A stretch of 64,000 nt of DNA from Acinetobacter marinus (GCF_900096915.1 NZ_FMYK01000001.1:62001-126000), one strand, 5' to 3'; positions 25,440 through 34,687 are shown, counted from the stretch's first letter. The notes: a model not told the origin generated them from the sequence alone. Translations and numbers: made by a program.

Positions 25440-26039
25440 ATGAAAACTTTACACGCTTTGGCATTTAGTACAGCTTTGGCATTCACCTCGGTTGCCAGCT
25501 ATGCGGCGACTGTGGACTATAAAATTGACCCGACTCATACGGCAACAGTATTTACGTGGAATCATTTTGGTTTTTCAACGCCAAGTGGTAACTTCAGTGA
25601 TGTTGAAGGCGTGATCAAAGTCGATGAAAAAAATCCCGAAAAATCATCGGTCAATGTCACTATTCCTTTAGAGAGCATCAATACCAATGTGGGTAAATTG
25701 GATGAGCATCTACTCGGTGCGGATTGGTTTGATGCGAAAAAATATCCAACCATTACCTTTAAAAGTACCAAAGTCGAAACACGTGATAGCAAAAACTTTA
25801 AAATCACAGGCGATTTGACGGTAAAAGGTGTAACGAAACCCGTCGTACTTGATGCGGTGCTGAACAAAAAAGGCGCACATCCAATGACCAAACTCGACAC
25901 AGTGGGCTTCAATGCAACCACAAGTTTTGATCGTTCTGCCTTTGGTATCGCTGACTATGTACCGAATGTTGGTGATCAAATCACTGTGAACATTACCACT
26001 GAAGCATCTGTCGCAAAACCTGCAGCAGCGAAGAAATAA
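25440..26039 (+). CDS. YceI-family periplasmic protein
   Basis: Product of 199 residues with signal peptide MKTLHALAFSTALAFTSVAS and cleavage after SYA-A. The mature part shows the YceI lipocalin-like pattern: VDYKIDPTHTATVFTWNHFG, SINTNVGKLDEHL, WFDAKKYPTITFKST and GDLTVKGVTKPV. Family members bind polyisoprenoid or other hydrophobic ligands in the periplasm. The short lysine/alanine tail (AKPAAAKK) is odd. Three TTTATCTA 8-mers lie upstream (25293, 25315 inverted, 25380). Confidence 0.9.
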   Translation: MKTLHALAFSTALAFTSVASYAATVDYKIDPTHTATVFTWNHFGFSTPSGNFSDVEGVIKVDEKNPEKSSVNVTIPLESINTNVGKLDEHLLGADWFDAKKYPTITFKSTKVETRDSKNFKITGDLTVKGVTKPVVLDAVLNKKGAHPMTKLDTVGFNATTSFDRSAFGIADYVPNVGDQITVNITTEASVAKPAAAKK

Positions 26040-26054
26040 TCCAAGATTGAAATA

Positions 26055-26122
26055 GATGGGAATGTCGAAATTTAACAGTTTCCCATCTCAATCAGATCAT
26101 AGCGATTGATTCAAATCGCTAT
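26055..26122 (+). other. Two consecutive hairpins after yceI
   Basis: GATGGGAA (26055-26062) pairs with TTCCCATC (26080-26087), and ATAGCGATT (26099-26107) pairs with AATCGCTAT (26114-26122, loop 6). They run straight into a terminator hairpin starting at 26123, giving three stem-loops in 105 bases. Confidence 0.7.
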
Positions 26123-26159
26123 AAAAAGCACAAATCATGATTGGTTTGTGCTTTTTTTA
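26123..26159 (+). terminator. Rho-independent terminator of yceI
   Basis: AAAAAGCACAAA pairs with TTTGTGCTTTTT (12 bp, extended by wobble), followed by further T residues. Confidence 0.9.
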
Positions 26160-26213
26160 TGCCGTGTTATGTTATGGCAAGACTTCAATAAAAACAGCAA
26201 AAAGGAGAAAGCC

Positions 26214-26621
26214 ATGCATGGACAATGTTTATGTGGAGCAGTAAGAATACAAACAACCACAGTCACTACACTCAATGTTTGCCATTGTGGGATGTGTCGG
26301 CGATGGGGTAGCGGGGCATTTGTATCGACTGAATCAACTCAAGTTGATATCACGGGTAAAGATTTAATTCAGCATTATGCATCTTCAACGTGGGCATCTC
26401 GCAGTTTTTGTCAGCAATGTGGTACACATCTGTATTATCAACTCAATGCAGATCAACACACTTATTATCTCAATGCACAATTGTTTGATTTAGAACTACC
26501 AATAGAAGTTGCTCAAGAAATATATACGGATCATAAACCAGCGTATTATCCTTTTTTCTCGATACAGAGTAAGAAAATGACCCAACAAGACGTTGAGTCA
26601 TTGTTTGCTGGTGGTGACTAA
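26214..26621 (+). CDS. GFA family zinc protein
   Basis: Product of 135 residues from the ATG at 26214, preceded by AAAGGAG; the longer frame from 26106 would start inside the preceding terminator hairpin. It opens GQCLCGAVRIQ and has VCHCGMCRRWG and FCQQCGTHLYY, the cysteine pairs that bind zinc in the glutathione-dependent formaldehyde-activating (GFA) family. True substrates of most members are unknown. The terminator before it implies its own promoter. Confidence 0.87.
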   Translation: MHGQCLCGAVRIQTTTVTTLNVCHCGMCRRWGSGAFVSTESTQVDITGKDLIQHYASSTWASRSFCQQCGTHLYYQLNADQHTYYLNAQLFDLELPIEVAQEIYTDHKPAYYPFFSIQSKKMTQQDVESLFAGGD

Positions 26622-26665
26622 GCGGGCTGAGGGGCTGTCTTATATAAAAACGCCAGCCATCAAAG

Positions 26666-27193
26666 TTAGCTTGATTTACGTTTGACTAAATCAATCCACC
26701 AACTTTCCTGATGATAGGCTTGCCATGCTGCATGTTCGATCAATAAGCTCAGATCAAACGCAGGATGATCAGCGTATTTTTTCAACCAATGTCGGGTCAT
26801 GGCGACTTCGTTTTGAGCAATCGCTGCATAGCCAAGCATCAAGAAAATATCAGCATCTTGATAATGTGCGAGCGGTTTTAAGATCTGCTGGGTAATGAGT
26901 GCAAAACGTTTTTCATTCGTCAGCTCAAAATAGATCATATATGCCTGTGCAAGCTGCAAAGATAAATCCAGATAGACTTGCAGTGGCATCTCATCCACTT
27001 CAATGCGTCCTTGTTCAAGGATCACAATCGCCTCTTGCAAAAAGTGGATTTGCTCAGACTTGAGAAGACTCAAGGTCACCAGTTCGATACGCAATTTGCC
27101 ACGTTCTAAAGCGAGTTCAGGGGTATTTTGCTGTAGATATGCTTGATCCGTTTCCCCAATTCTGCTGATGAGTAATTTGCTTGTATCATTCAT
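26666..27193 (-). CDS. Uncharacterised helical protein
   Basis: Product of 175 residues, unrecognised. It is predicted to be nearly all alpha-helical and leucine-rich, with pairs of helices such as YLDLSLQLAQAYMIYFELT and ADIFLMLGYAAIAQNEVAMT that look like degenerate TPR units (A at TPR-like spacing). No signal peptide or membrane helix. It lies downstream of, and on the same strand as, another uncharacterised gene, 124 bases apart, so they may be related in function. Confidence 0.68.
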   Translation of the reverse strand: MNDTSKLLISRIGETDQAYLQQNTPELALERGKLRIELVTLSLLKSEQIHFLQEAIVILEQGRIEVDEMPLQVYLDLSLQLAQAYMIYFELTNEKRFALITQQILKPLAHYQDADIFLMLGYAAIAQNEVAMTRHWLKKYADHPAFDLSLLIEHAAWQAYHQESWWIDLVKRKSS

Positions 27194-27317
27194 ATCGAAA
27201 CCCTCTGATGGTTAATGTGGCGTGGCACAGATAGCACGAAGCACACTGTGCTTAACGTGTCTAGCACAGCAAATAATGAGGGCGAAATCCGAAAAATCAA
27301 CTAGATGCGCTGTGTGA

Positions 27318-28499
27318 TCAGCCATTTAGGGTCAAAGATAAAATCGCATCTTTGGGCGGACTAATGCTGACTTGGATGGCAAGCCGACCTTGTTGCACTC
27401 GAAGTCCGCAAATTTCAAATTGATCGACCAATTGCCGTACCAACTCTTTGCTTTCACGTAAAATATTCAGTCCAGGTAAAATGCTAAAATCGGTTAGGCT
27501 GATCAAACGCTCCGTCATCCACGAACGATTGTTAATAAAATCGATAAAACCCGCTTGCTCAAGATCAATGTACCACAGCCGATGCTTTTCCTGACGAATC
27601 CCAGGAATATCTCGGATCAGATGATTCATGATCTTTGCCACAGGAATGCGATTCATCACCTCAAAGCCAACCTTGCCGACACGACGAGTCGCCCAGTTGG
27701 TCATGGTGCCTGCATGGCGCACCTGCACATCGAGCTGTTCATCGGTTTGTTTTAGGCGCAGGAATTTTTCTTGACCGATGCCACATTCCAGTACATCAAA
27801 CTTTAACGTCAGGCGATACAGCACACGACGATAATGCCCATCGATCTCGATCTGAAATTGATCCTGTCCGCATTGCACCGTGATATTGTCAATATCTTTG
27901 GAGTCGACTCGGCTACGGATTTGTTTGTTCAGCAAAACTTCGGGCAGATACAGGGTAATCGGATTATTACCGAGGAAGTTTTTCGCCATATTCAGGCTAA
28001 CACTTCGAGCGACTTCGCTGGTTTCAGTGACCAAGCCACGCACTGCCTTGCTGGAATAACTCTTCATGCCCAGTACGCTATTTTTGGTGTGTTGGCTAAT
28101 TTGATCTAGTGTATCGAGCGTAGTATTGGTGACGTGCCCAAGTGCACCGACGATATCCGTGGTGGTATCAGTGGCAAAATTCACGGCAATCTTGGCACGT
28201 TTTAAGGTCGAGCTAAAAGTTTTGTTGAGCAGTTCACGTGAATTGGGCTGATGTAGGTCAATGCCCGTATCGAAATAATCGACGCTTCGACTGATTTCGG
28301 GTTCGATCTCAGGATCAGGCTCGATGGCCGTTTCTTGGCTCGCTGACGTGGTGAAATCCGCCGAGTCGCTAAGCGTTGCATCGGTATATTGCTGGTTTTT
28401 ATGCGGTTTTTTAGGTGCATTCTGTTGCTGCGCATTTGACGTATTGCTTTGAGTCGTCGACATGTCTGAATACTTTTGATCATCGTCTTGATCGTGCAT
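27318..28499 (-). CDS. Uncharacterised protein with disordered N-terminus
   Basis: Product of 393 residues, unrecognised. Residues 1-70 are polar and disordered (rich in Q, N, S, T, D). Residues about 75-165 are amphipathic helices with many T/S/A positions (TTTDIVGALGHVTNTTLDTL). From about 170 the chain becomes mixed alpha/beta with many beta-like stretches to the end (IQVSISPPKDAILSLTLNG). No signal peptide or cofactor motif. The ATG follows CAGGAGCAAGAC, a good ribosome-binding site. The amphipathic helices could touch membranes or lipids, but this is speculative. Confidence 0.7.
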   Translation of the reverse strand: MHDQDDDQKYSDMSTTQSNTSNAQQQNAPKKPHKNQQYTDATLSDSADFTTSASQETAIEPDPEIEPEISRSVDYFDTGIDLHQPNSRELLNKTFSSTLKRAKIAVNFATDTTTDIVGALGHVTNTTLDTLDQISQHTKNSVLGMKSYSSKAVRGLVTETSEVARSVSLNMAKNFLGNNPITLYLPEVLLNKQIRSRVDSKDIDNITVQCGQDQFQIEIDGHYRRVLYRLTLKFDVLECGIGQEKFLRLKQTDEQLDVQVRHAGTMTNWATRRVGKVGFEVMNRIPVAKIMNHLIRDIPGIRQEKHRLWYIDLEQAGFIDFINNRSWMTERLISLTDFSILPGLNILRESKELVRQLVDQFEICGLRVQQGRLAIQVSISPPKDAILSLTLNG

Positions 28500-28656
28500 G
28501 TCTTGCTCCTGTTGTTATTGTCATGAAAAATAAACAAATGCATTGCAGTCAGTTGATCTGCAATACCTTGTTGGTGGTTTTTAATATAACAAAATTCTCA
28601 CCAAGATTGTCAATGACTTGCCTGCGACAATTCTTGGTCTATTCTGCTCATATGAT

Positions 28657-29268
28657 TTAGCCCAAAACAGGGTCACTATTTCGCATCCATGCGGTGATCG
28701 AGAGTCGATCCTGCTTGGTTTCCAGCACTTCATGCAATAAATCACTTTGAAAAAGTACCATGCGATTGGCTTTGGGTTCGATGATATGCCATTGATTTTG
28801 AATGTCTTGTAGGCGAAGCTGACCTTGCCAATCATTCTGCCATTCAGAATGTAGATAATATACGGTGGAAAATACTCGACCATTTTTTTGTTGTGGATTG
28901 TCCCGATGCAAGGCGTAAAATTCACCCGCATGATAACAAGCAAAATGCGCTTCAATATCTCGAATGCCTGCAAAAAAATAACGGTTTAAATCCTGAGATA
29001 AATGTTCTAGTTGTGCAATATGTTGCGATGCGAGCGTTAAATCTGGCTCAATCCATAAGATATGATCGCTACGAATCTCAGTCATCACGCCATCTTGAAT
29101 CGATGCTTTACGAAACTGATCGAGATGATCACTGCATTCTTGTTGTAATGTCTGCATATACTCAACAGGATAGAGATCATCAATGATACTAAAGCCTTGT
29201 GTTTGCATCTCATCAAGAATTTTATCGAGATGAAAAAATGTTTTGAGCGCATCGCTGTGCTGATTCAT
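28657..29268 (-). CDS. 2-oxoglutarate/Fe(II)-dependent oxygenase
   Basis: Product of 203 residues. The iron ligands are visible as YALHRDNP (H-x-D) and LLHEVLET (distal H), followed by RLSITAWMR, whose arginine would bind 2-oxoglutarate. Overall it resembles the prolyl hydroxylase-like SM-20/EGL-9 group. Such enzymes hydroxylate a protein or small molecule using O2 and 2-oxoglutarate; the target is unknown. Confidence 0.83.
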   Translation of the reverse strand: MNQHSDALKTFFHLDKILDEMQTQGFSIIDDLYPVEYMQTLQQECSDHLDQFRKASIQDGVMTEIRSDHILWIEPDLTLASQHIAQLEHLSQDLNRYFFAGIRDIEAHFACYHAGEFYALHRDNPQQKNGRVFSTVYYLHSEWQNDWQGQLRLQDIQNQWHIIEPKANRMVLFQSDLLHEVLETKQDRLSITAWMRNSDPVLG

Positions 29269-29525
29269 AACAAATGCCGTGCAAAAGTATTATCATGAAC
29301 TAATCATGAAATAGGTCTAAAACGAATTTTGCTTATTTTCATCACATATCAGACGAATTCTACAGGCTATAATAGACCGCTCGTAGACAACGCTTTGAAT
29401 CAGCCGAGCTATTGTAATGTATGTCGATAACAAATGTCATCGACAAAGTCGTACAACGGACGCACAATATTGCAAATCATTTCATGCTAAAATAGCAGAT
29501 ATTCAATCATTTAAATTTAAGCTCC

Positions 29526-30380
29526 ATGAATTATCGTCACCATTTTCACGCAGGTAACTTTGCCGACGTGATGAAGCATGTTTTGCTGATGCAACTTTTA
29601 CAACAAATGAATGCCAAAGATAAGCCGTATCGCTATGTCGATACCCATGCGGGCGCAGGTAAATATAATCTTGCCGATGCACCTGCGCAAAAGTCGGGTG
29701 AATATTTGTCAGGCATTCATCGTTTGATGCAGCTCAACAGTAAAGCACGCAAAGAAGCTCCTGAAATCGTTCAAGATTATCTCAAAGCGGTTGAAAATTT
29801 GCGTGAAACAGAAGGCAAGGGTGTATATCCCGGTTCTCCGTGGTTTGCCCTAGATACTATGCGTGAGCAAGATGTGGCAACGGTGTTTGAATTGCAAAGT
29901 GATGTCTATGCACAGCTGCGCCACAATTTGTATGATCGGCGTTTACAGAGTCATCAACGTGATGCCTATGAAGGTTTGCTGGCGGTGATTCCACCGAAAG
30001 AGAAGCGTGGCGTGGTGATGATTGATCCGCCCTATGAAATCGAGCGTAAAGACTTTCCGCAGTTGGTCGAGCTGATTCAAAGTGCTTATAAGAAGTGGTC
30101 TACAGGCGTTTTTGCGATTTGGTATCCGATTAAAGATCGTGCCATGATTGAGCGTTTTGAAAAGAAAATGCAAAAGACAGGTATTCGCCGTCAGTTAGTC
30201 TGTGAGATTTGCGTGTGGCCTGATGATACGCCAGTCGGTTTAAATGGTTGCGGTTTGCTGGTGATTAATCCGCCGTGGCAATTCGACCAACATGCCGATG
30301 ATGCCTTGCAATGGTTATTGCCACACCTGAAAATGGCTGAAGGTGCGCAGGCAAAAGTGAAATGGTTGGTAGGTGAATAG
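29526..30380 (+). CDS. rlmJ: 23S rRNA (adenine2030-N6)-methyltransferase
   Basis: Product of 284 residues of the RlmJ family: start MNYRHHFHAGNFADVMKHVL, SAM-binding YVDTHAGAGKYNL and the catalytic MIDPPYE (DPPY) motif of N6-adenine methyltransferases. It methylates A2030 of 23S rRNA. It is followed, 55 bases later, by pssA on the same strand. Confidence 0.93.
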   Translation: MNYRHHFHAGNFADVMKHVLLMQLLQQMNAKDKPYRYVDTHAGAGKYNLADAPAQKSGEYLSGIHRLMQLNSKARKEAPEIVQDYLKAVENLRETEGKGVYPGSPWFALDTMREQDVATVFELQSDVYAQLRHNLYDRRLQSHQRDAYEGLLAVIPPKEKRGVVMIDPPYEIERKDFPQLVELIQSAYKKWSTGVFAIWYPIKDRAMIERFEKKMQKTGIRRQLVCEICVWPDDTPVGLNGCGLLVINPPWQFDQHADDALQWLLPHLKMAEGAQAKVKWLVGE

Positions 30381-30435
30381 CGCATTATCATCCATAAATT
30401 TTGGATAAATAAAATAAATTGATCAAGGAGTGCGA

Positions 30436-31290
30436 ATGCAACAGTCTGACGAAAGTAAAGCAACGACTTCAGCGAATAATGCAAAGCCTACGCCTTCAAA
30501 AAATGAACCATCTGCTTTGGATTATGATGGCATTACCTTTGAAGTGGTGGAAGAAGAGCATACCGCCAATGGCAAAGTACGTCGTCGGGGCATCTACCTC
30601 TGGCCGAATCTGATTACTACGGCAGCGTTACTGAGTGGTTTTTACTCGATCATTGCCAGTATGAATGGGCAATATCTGCAAGCAGTCTATGCCATTATCA
30701 TCGCAGCTTTACTCGACGGCTTGGATGGGCGTGTGGCTCGGGCGATTGGTGCGCAAAGTGCTTTTGGTGAGCAGTTTGATTCGCTTTCTGATCTTTTGGC
30801 TTTCGGTGTGGCGCCAGCGATTTTGATGTATAGCTGGAGTACGCATGATCTGGGGCGCATCGGCTTGGCGTGTTGCTTTATCTATACTGTCTGTGCGGCA
30901 TTTCGTTTGGCACGCTTTAATGTGCAAATTGGCATCGTCGATAAGCGCTACTTTATCGGGATTGCCAGTCCGATTGCTGCGATCATCGTGATTTGCTCAG
31001 TCTGGGTACAGCAAGATTTTAAAGCGATGCTGGATTTCAGTGCGACGTGGCTACAAGTCTTGAATGCAGCGACTATGGTGATTATCGGCTTGCTGATGAT
31101 TTCTAACTTGAAATATTATTCATTCAAAGTCATGGATCGCAAGCGTGTACCTTTTGTGATGATGATTCCTGTGATTCTGATTTTCTCTGCGATTACTTAT
31201 AATATTCCTGTGGGTATTTTGATCGTGTCGATTATTTATGCACTCTCTGGCATTGTGACCACGTTGATGAGTCGTAAACAAACGGCTTAA
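30436..31290 (+). CDS. pssA: CDP-diacylglycerol-serine O-phosphatidyltransferase
   Basis: Product of 284 residues from the ATG at 30436, five bases after AAGGAG; the GTG at 30430 overlaps that site and is rejected. A hydrophilic N-terminus of about 50 residues precedes a CDP-alcohol phosphatidyltransferase core with the full signature DG-x2-AR-x8-G-x3-D-x3-D (DGLDGRVARAIG ... FGEQFDSLSD). Several membrane helices follow. It makes phosphatidylserine, the precursor of phosphatidylethanolamine. It belongs to the type II membrane family rather than the E. coli PssA type. Confidence 0.92.
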   Translation: MQQSDESKATTSANNAKPTPSKNEPSALDYDGITFEVVEEEHTANGKVRRRGIYLWPNLITTAALLSGFYSIIASMNGQYLQAVYAIIIAALLDGLDGRVARAIGAQSAFGEQFDSLSDLLAFGVAPAILMYSWSTHDLGRIGLACCFIYTVCAAFRLARFNVQIGIVDKRYFIGIASPIAAIIVICSVWVQQDFKAMLDFSATWLQVLNAATMVIIGLLMISNLKYYSFKVMDRKRVPFVMMIPVILIFSAITYNIPVGILIVSIIYALSGIVTTLMSRKQTA

Positions 31291-31308
31291 AATCCAAAAT
31301 GTTGTGAT

Positions 31309-31347
31309 AAAAAACGGTCAATTGTGCAAATTAATTGACCGTTTTTT
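31309..31347. terminator. Bidirectional terminator
   Basis: AAAAAACGGTCAATT pairs with AATTGACCGTTTTTT (15 bp, 9-base loop) between converging genes. Confidence 0.92.
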
Positions 31348-31368
31348 CATGGATGAAATCGATGTGAA

Positions 31369-32430
31369 TTAGCGTTTTTTCACAATGCCATCATCAATCA
31401 TTTGTTGGAAGTGTTCAATCACACTGACTTTAATATCACGATAATGAATCCCTAATTCCTTGATGCTACGATCGGCATTAAAGTAGATTGGATAACCCAT
31501 ATTAAGTTTGACAAATTTACGGCTTAACCCATAAATCGGAGCGATGGCTTGGAACAGAATCTTTGGCGCTTCCATTTTTGGAAATGGATATTTTGAACCA
31601 AATTTATTGGCTAAGATTTTGCCCATTTCCAGCAGACTGAGCGTACCACCGCTGACAATATAACGCCCATGTGCTTTTTCAGAAAAAGCCGCTGCAATAT
31701 GTGCATCCGCCACATCACGCACATCGACAATACCATTCCACATCGCAGGCACGCCAAACTTCAATGTGCCATCACCAAACTGTTGTAACACTTCGACGCT
31801 GCCAGATTGCGTACTTGAAGTGAGCGATGGTCCCATCACCAGTGCAGGGTTGATACAGACCAGATTCCAACGACTTTGTGCAGATTGCATTTTCCATGCT
31901 TCACGTTCGGCAGCGACTTTGGAGTATGGGTAGGGTTGATGGTCAGCGCTACTGGTTTTGTTCCAGTGGCTTTCATCGAAGCTATTATTTTCGGTATCTT
32001 TGATCTCTGCGGCATCGCCATAAGTCGAAGCAATACTTGAAGTGAGTACCACACGTTTGACCGTATTGGTGCGATTGACAGATTCGAGCACATTGCGTGT
32101 GCCTTGGATCGCTGGCTCGATAATGTCTTTTACCGCATCTTTATAATTGCTCACCACAAAAGGCGACGCAGTATGAATCACCACTTCACAGCCTTGCATT
32201 GCTTCATCAAAGGCTTGTGGAGTGAGCAAATCCGCTTTAAAAAATGTAATCGGGGTTTGGTTTTGCTTGGCGATGGCTTCTAAATGGGCAAATTTCTCTT
32301 TTTTCGATGGATCACGGACTGTGGCATGCACAGGCGTACCTTGTTTGAGTAAACCTTCAATAATCCACCCTGCAACATAGCCCGTTGCACCAGTGACTAA
32401 TACAGGTTTTGATTGATCAATAATCGCCAT
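31369..32430 (-). CDS. NAD(P)-dependent extended SDR (dihydroflavonol reductase-like)
   Basis: Product of 353 residues. VLVTGATGYVAGWII is the extended-SDR cofactor motif near residue 10-24, TSSIAS the catalytic serine region, and YPYSKVAAE the YxxxK motif near residue 167. The HATVRDPSKK segment resembles the NADPH-selecting region of plant-type dihydroflavonol/cinnamoyl-CoA reductases. It is divergent from a TetR gene and may be under its control. Substrate unknown, probably a carbonyl. Confidence 0.83.
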   Translation of the reverse strand: MAIIDQSKPVLVTGATGYVAGWIIEGLLKQGTPVHATVRDPSKKEKFAHLEAIAKQNQTPITFFKADLLTPQAFDEAMQGCEVVIHTASPFVVSNYKDAVKDIIEPAIQGTRNVLESVNRTNTVKRVVLTSSIASTYGDAAEIKDTENNSFDESHWNKTSSADHQPYPYSKVAAEREAWKMQSAQSRWNLVCINPALVMGPSLTSSTQSGSVEVLQQFGDGTLKFGVPAMWNGIVDVRDVADAHIAAAFSEKAHGRYIVSGGTLSLLEMGKILANKFGSKYPFPKMEAPKILFQAIAPIYGLSRKFVKLNMGYPIYFNADRSIKELGIHYRDIKVSVIEHFQQMIDDGIVKKR

Positions 32431-32769
32431 TTTTCACCTAAATTTTAATTCAATGTATTATAAATCTTTGCAACAATGCTCTAAGACGTTGATTCTATAG
32501 TTACTTATCATCTAGGAGCATCGCCTTCACACTATCTTAAAGCACTGTGATGACAACAACAAGAAATAGCTGTGGGATTTCCACATTTCTCTAATACGGA
32601 TTGCTCAATAGCAAATTGTTCGCTGGCGACTGATGCGCAGTGCTTCAAGCGAGATAAGCAGTAAATGTTGTGAAAATGTATTTCGATTTAATCAATTGAT
32701 TAAATCTATTGTAAAGCAACTCAACCTTGTCTATGATAGTCACGATCAAGCAGGTTTTGAGTAAGTAAT
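32431..32769. other. Divergent promoter region of SDR and TetR genes
   Basis: A 339-base stretch without a gene. It holds the 22-bp palindrome at 32685-32706. The remainder is AT-rich with no other clear structure. Confidence 0.6.
32685..32706. promoter_or_regulatory. Perfect 22-bp palindrome, candidate TetR operator 1
   Basis: The bases at 32685-32706 read the same on both strands (half-site GATTTAATCAA). The centre is about 75 bases before the TetR start codon. A second copy matching at 19 of 22 positions lies at 33447-33468 before the monooxygenase. Size and symmetry suit a TetR-family dimer. Confidence 0.75.
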
Positions 32770-33423
32770 ATGGTTGGCACATTAATCCGTGACATTGAAG
32801 ACAATGCAGATTTAAGCACAGAGCAAAAGATTTTGCTGGCAGCACGGACGGTGTTCCATAAAAAAGGCTTTGTGGCAACACGTACCCGTGATATTGCTGA
32901 AGAATCAGGGATTAATTTGGCGCTGTTAAATTATTATTTCCGCTCAAAAGCCAAGCTGTTTGAAATCGTGATGATCGATACCATGGCAGATTTTTTACAA
33001 AGTTTGATGAAGAATTTAAATGATGTCGACACCAATTTAGCGCAAAAAGTCGAAATGATCGCAGCGCACTATATTGATTTTATGTCTGAACATCCAGATA
33101 TTCCCGTTTTTCTACTCACTGAGATGCGTAATGATGTCGCCAATTTTGCCGAGAAATTACCCTTTCGGGAGCGCATTGAAGAAACCGTTTTTATGCAACA
33201 GTATTTGGCAGAAGTGGTACAGGGCAAAGTATCAGAGCCTGATCCGTTAAATTTCTTAATGAATTTATTGGGTTTGATTTTGGTGCCGTTCTTGATGAAA
33301 CCTGTATTACTTACAGAGCATCGACTGGATGAAGGGCAATTTTCCAAAATGATGCAACAGCGCAAAAAATTGATCCCGATCTGGGTCAATGCGATGCTAG
33401 AAGCGGATATTGCTGAGGGTTAA
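32770..33423 (+). CDS. TetR/AcrR-family transcriptional regulator
   Basis: Product of 217 residues. The N-terminal helix-turn-helix (ILLAARTVFHKKGFVATRTR; DIAEESGINLALLNYYFRSK) is of the TetR type, where tyrosine-tyrosine-phenylalanine contacts are common. The C-terminal helical domain, for ligand binding, shows no close assignment. It lies between a divergent SDR gene and a co-directional flavin monooxygenase, with palindromes before itself and before the monooxygenase, which suggests it represses all three. Confidence 0.87.
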   Translation: MVGTLIRDIEDNADLSTEQKILLAARTVFHKKGFVATRTRDIAEESGINLALLNYYFRSKAKLFEIVMIDTMADFLQSLMKNLNDVDTNLAQKVEMIAAHYIDFMSEHPDIPVFLLTEMRNDVANFAEKLPFRERIEETVFMQQYLAEVVQGKVSEPDPLNFLMNLLGLILVPFLMKPVLLTEHRLDEGQFSKMMQQRKKLIPIWVNAMLEADIAEG

Positions 33424-33446
33424 ACTCAGCAAAAAATTTTATCCAT

Positions 33447-33468
33447 GAATTAATCAAATGTTTAAATC
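33447..33468. promoter_or_regulatory. Candidate TetR operator 2
   Basis: Half-sites GAATTAATCAA and ATGTTTAAATC match the upstream perfect palindrome at 19 of 22 positions. The site lies about 45 bases before the monooxygenase ATG, where it could block a promoter. Confidence 0.7.
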
Positions 33469-33510
33469 TTAAGATTAATTCAAACTTAAAATGAACAGAG
33501 AGGTAATGAA

Positions 33511-34665
33511 ATGACACATCGAGTTTTAATCGTTGGTTTAGGTATGGCAGGTATGGCGTCGGCGATTGCCCTTAAGCAAAAGGGCTGGACACCGATAATT
33601 GTAGAAAAATCAGCTGAGCGTCGTACGGGAGGCTATTTTCTAGGATTGCATGCAGCTGGCAAAGATGCGGCTGAAAAACTCGGTATTCTCGATAAAATTC
33701 ATGGTCGCACCCCAACGCAATCACAAAACTGGGATATCTTGGATGATGGTAGTCGCATACGTGTCGGTGGCTTTGCGGATCAGGTGACACAGCCGACGGT
33801 ATTGCTTCGAGGTGATATTGAAGCGGGGCTGTGGAAAGGCGTAGAAGATCAGATTGAAGTACGCTTCGGTACACGTCCAACGTCGATTGAAAATGTGTCT
33901 GATGGCGTGATTGTTAAGCTCAAGCATGAGGTTGATGGTCAAGTGACCGAAAGCGAAGAGAAGTTTGATCTTGTGGTCGGTGCAGACGGTTTGCGCTCAT
34001 CGGTGCGTGAGATGGTGTTTGGGCCGCATGAATACTTTATGCATTCGCTCGGTGCAATGATTTGTGCTTACCAGCTCAAAGATGAAATTACTAATTTTCC
34101 ACAACACGATGGCATCATGATCTGTGAGGAAAATCGTGCTTTATGGGTATTCCCATTAGCAGATCATACACCGACTGCGCTATTTACCTATCGAACCGAT
34201 GATATCGATGCACAGTTTAAAGATGATCCAGTGGCAACCTTACGCAAAGTATTTGCGGGGATGGATCAGATGAATATTATTTCTGAAGCATTAGGTGATT
34301 TGGAGCAGAGCAAAGATTATTTATTCGACTCGGTACATACCGTGAAAATGAAAAAATGGTCAAAAGGTCGTGTGGTGTTGGTCGGTGATGCGGCATGGTG
34401 TTTGACGCTGTATTCAGGCATGGGCGCAACGGCTGGGATTAAAGGTGGCTATGAACTGGCATGTGCCTTAGAAAAAAATGATGATATCGAAGCTGCACTG
34501 AAAGATTGGGAAAAGGGCATGCGTCCATTTATCAATAAACAACGCTTACTGGTGCGGTTGAAATCACAGTTTTTTGTGCCGAGTAATCCTGTTGCTTCAA
34601 TGCTACGTCGAATTGTTTTAAGAGTTGGTGGAAGAAAGCTATTTAACAAAAATAAAGCGGCATAA
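33511..34665 (+). CDS. FAD-dependent monooxygenase
   Basis: Product of 384 residues. VLIVGLGMAGMASAIALKQK is the Rossmann FAD motif, VVGADGLRSSVRE the second motif, and VVLVGDAAWCLTLYSGMGAT the third (GD-binding) motif of class A flavoprotein hydroxylases, similar to TetX and UbiH-like proteins. It inserts oxygen into an aromatic or polyketide-like substrate. AGAGAGG precedes the ATG. It lies in a unit with TetR and is closed by a 36-bp perfect palindrome terminator. Confidence 0.85.
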   Translation: MTHRVLIVGLGMAGMASAIALKQKGWTPIIVEKSAERRTGGYFLGLHAAGKDAAEKLGILDKIHGRTPTQSQNWDILDDGSRIRVGGFADQVTQPTVLLRGDIEAGLWKGVEDQIEVRFGTRPTSIENVSDGVIVKLKHEVDGQVTESEEKFDLVVGADGLRSSVREMVFGPHEYFMHSLGAMICAYQLKDEITNFPQHDGIMICEENRALWVFPLADHTPTALFTYRTDDIDAQFKDDPVATLRKVFAGMDQMNIISEALGDLEQSKDYLFDSVHTVKMKKWSKGRVVLVGDAAWCLTLYSGMGATAGIKGGYELACALEKNDDIEAALKDWEKGMRPFINKQRLLVRLKSQFFVPSNPVASMLRRIVLRVGGRKLFNKNKAA

Positions 34666-34687
34666 ATTGCTTTGCATATTTTGCCAT

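Noticed and set aside
25562..25979. Antisense frames over yceI
   Set aside because: Shadow frames of a well-supported gene without start signals or family features.
28581..28973. Second minus-strand frame overlapping the 2OG oxygenase
   Set aside because: Lies in another frame of a recognisable enzyme and matches nothing.
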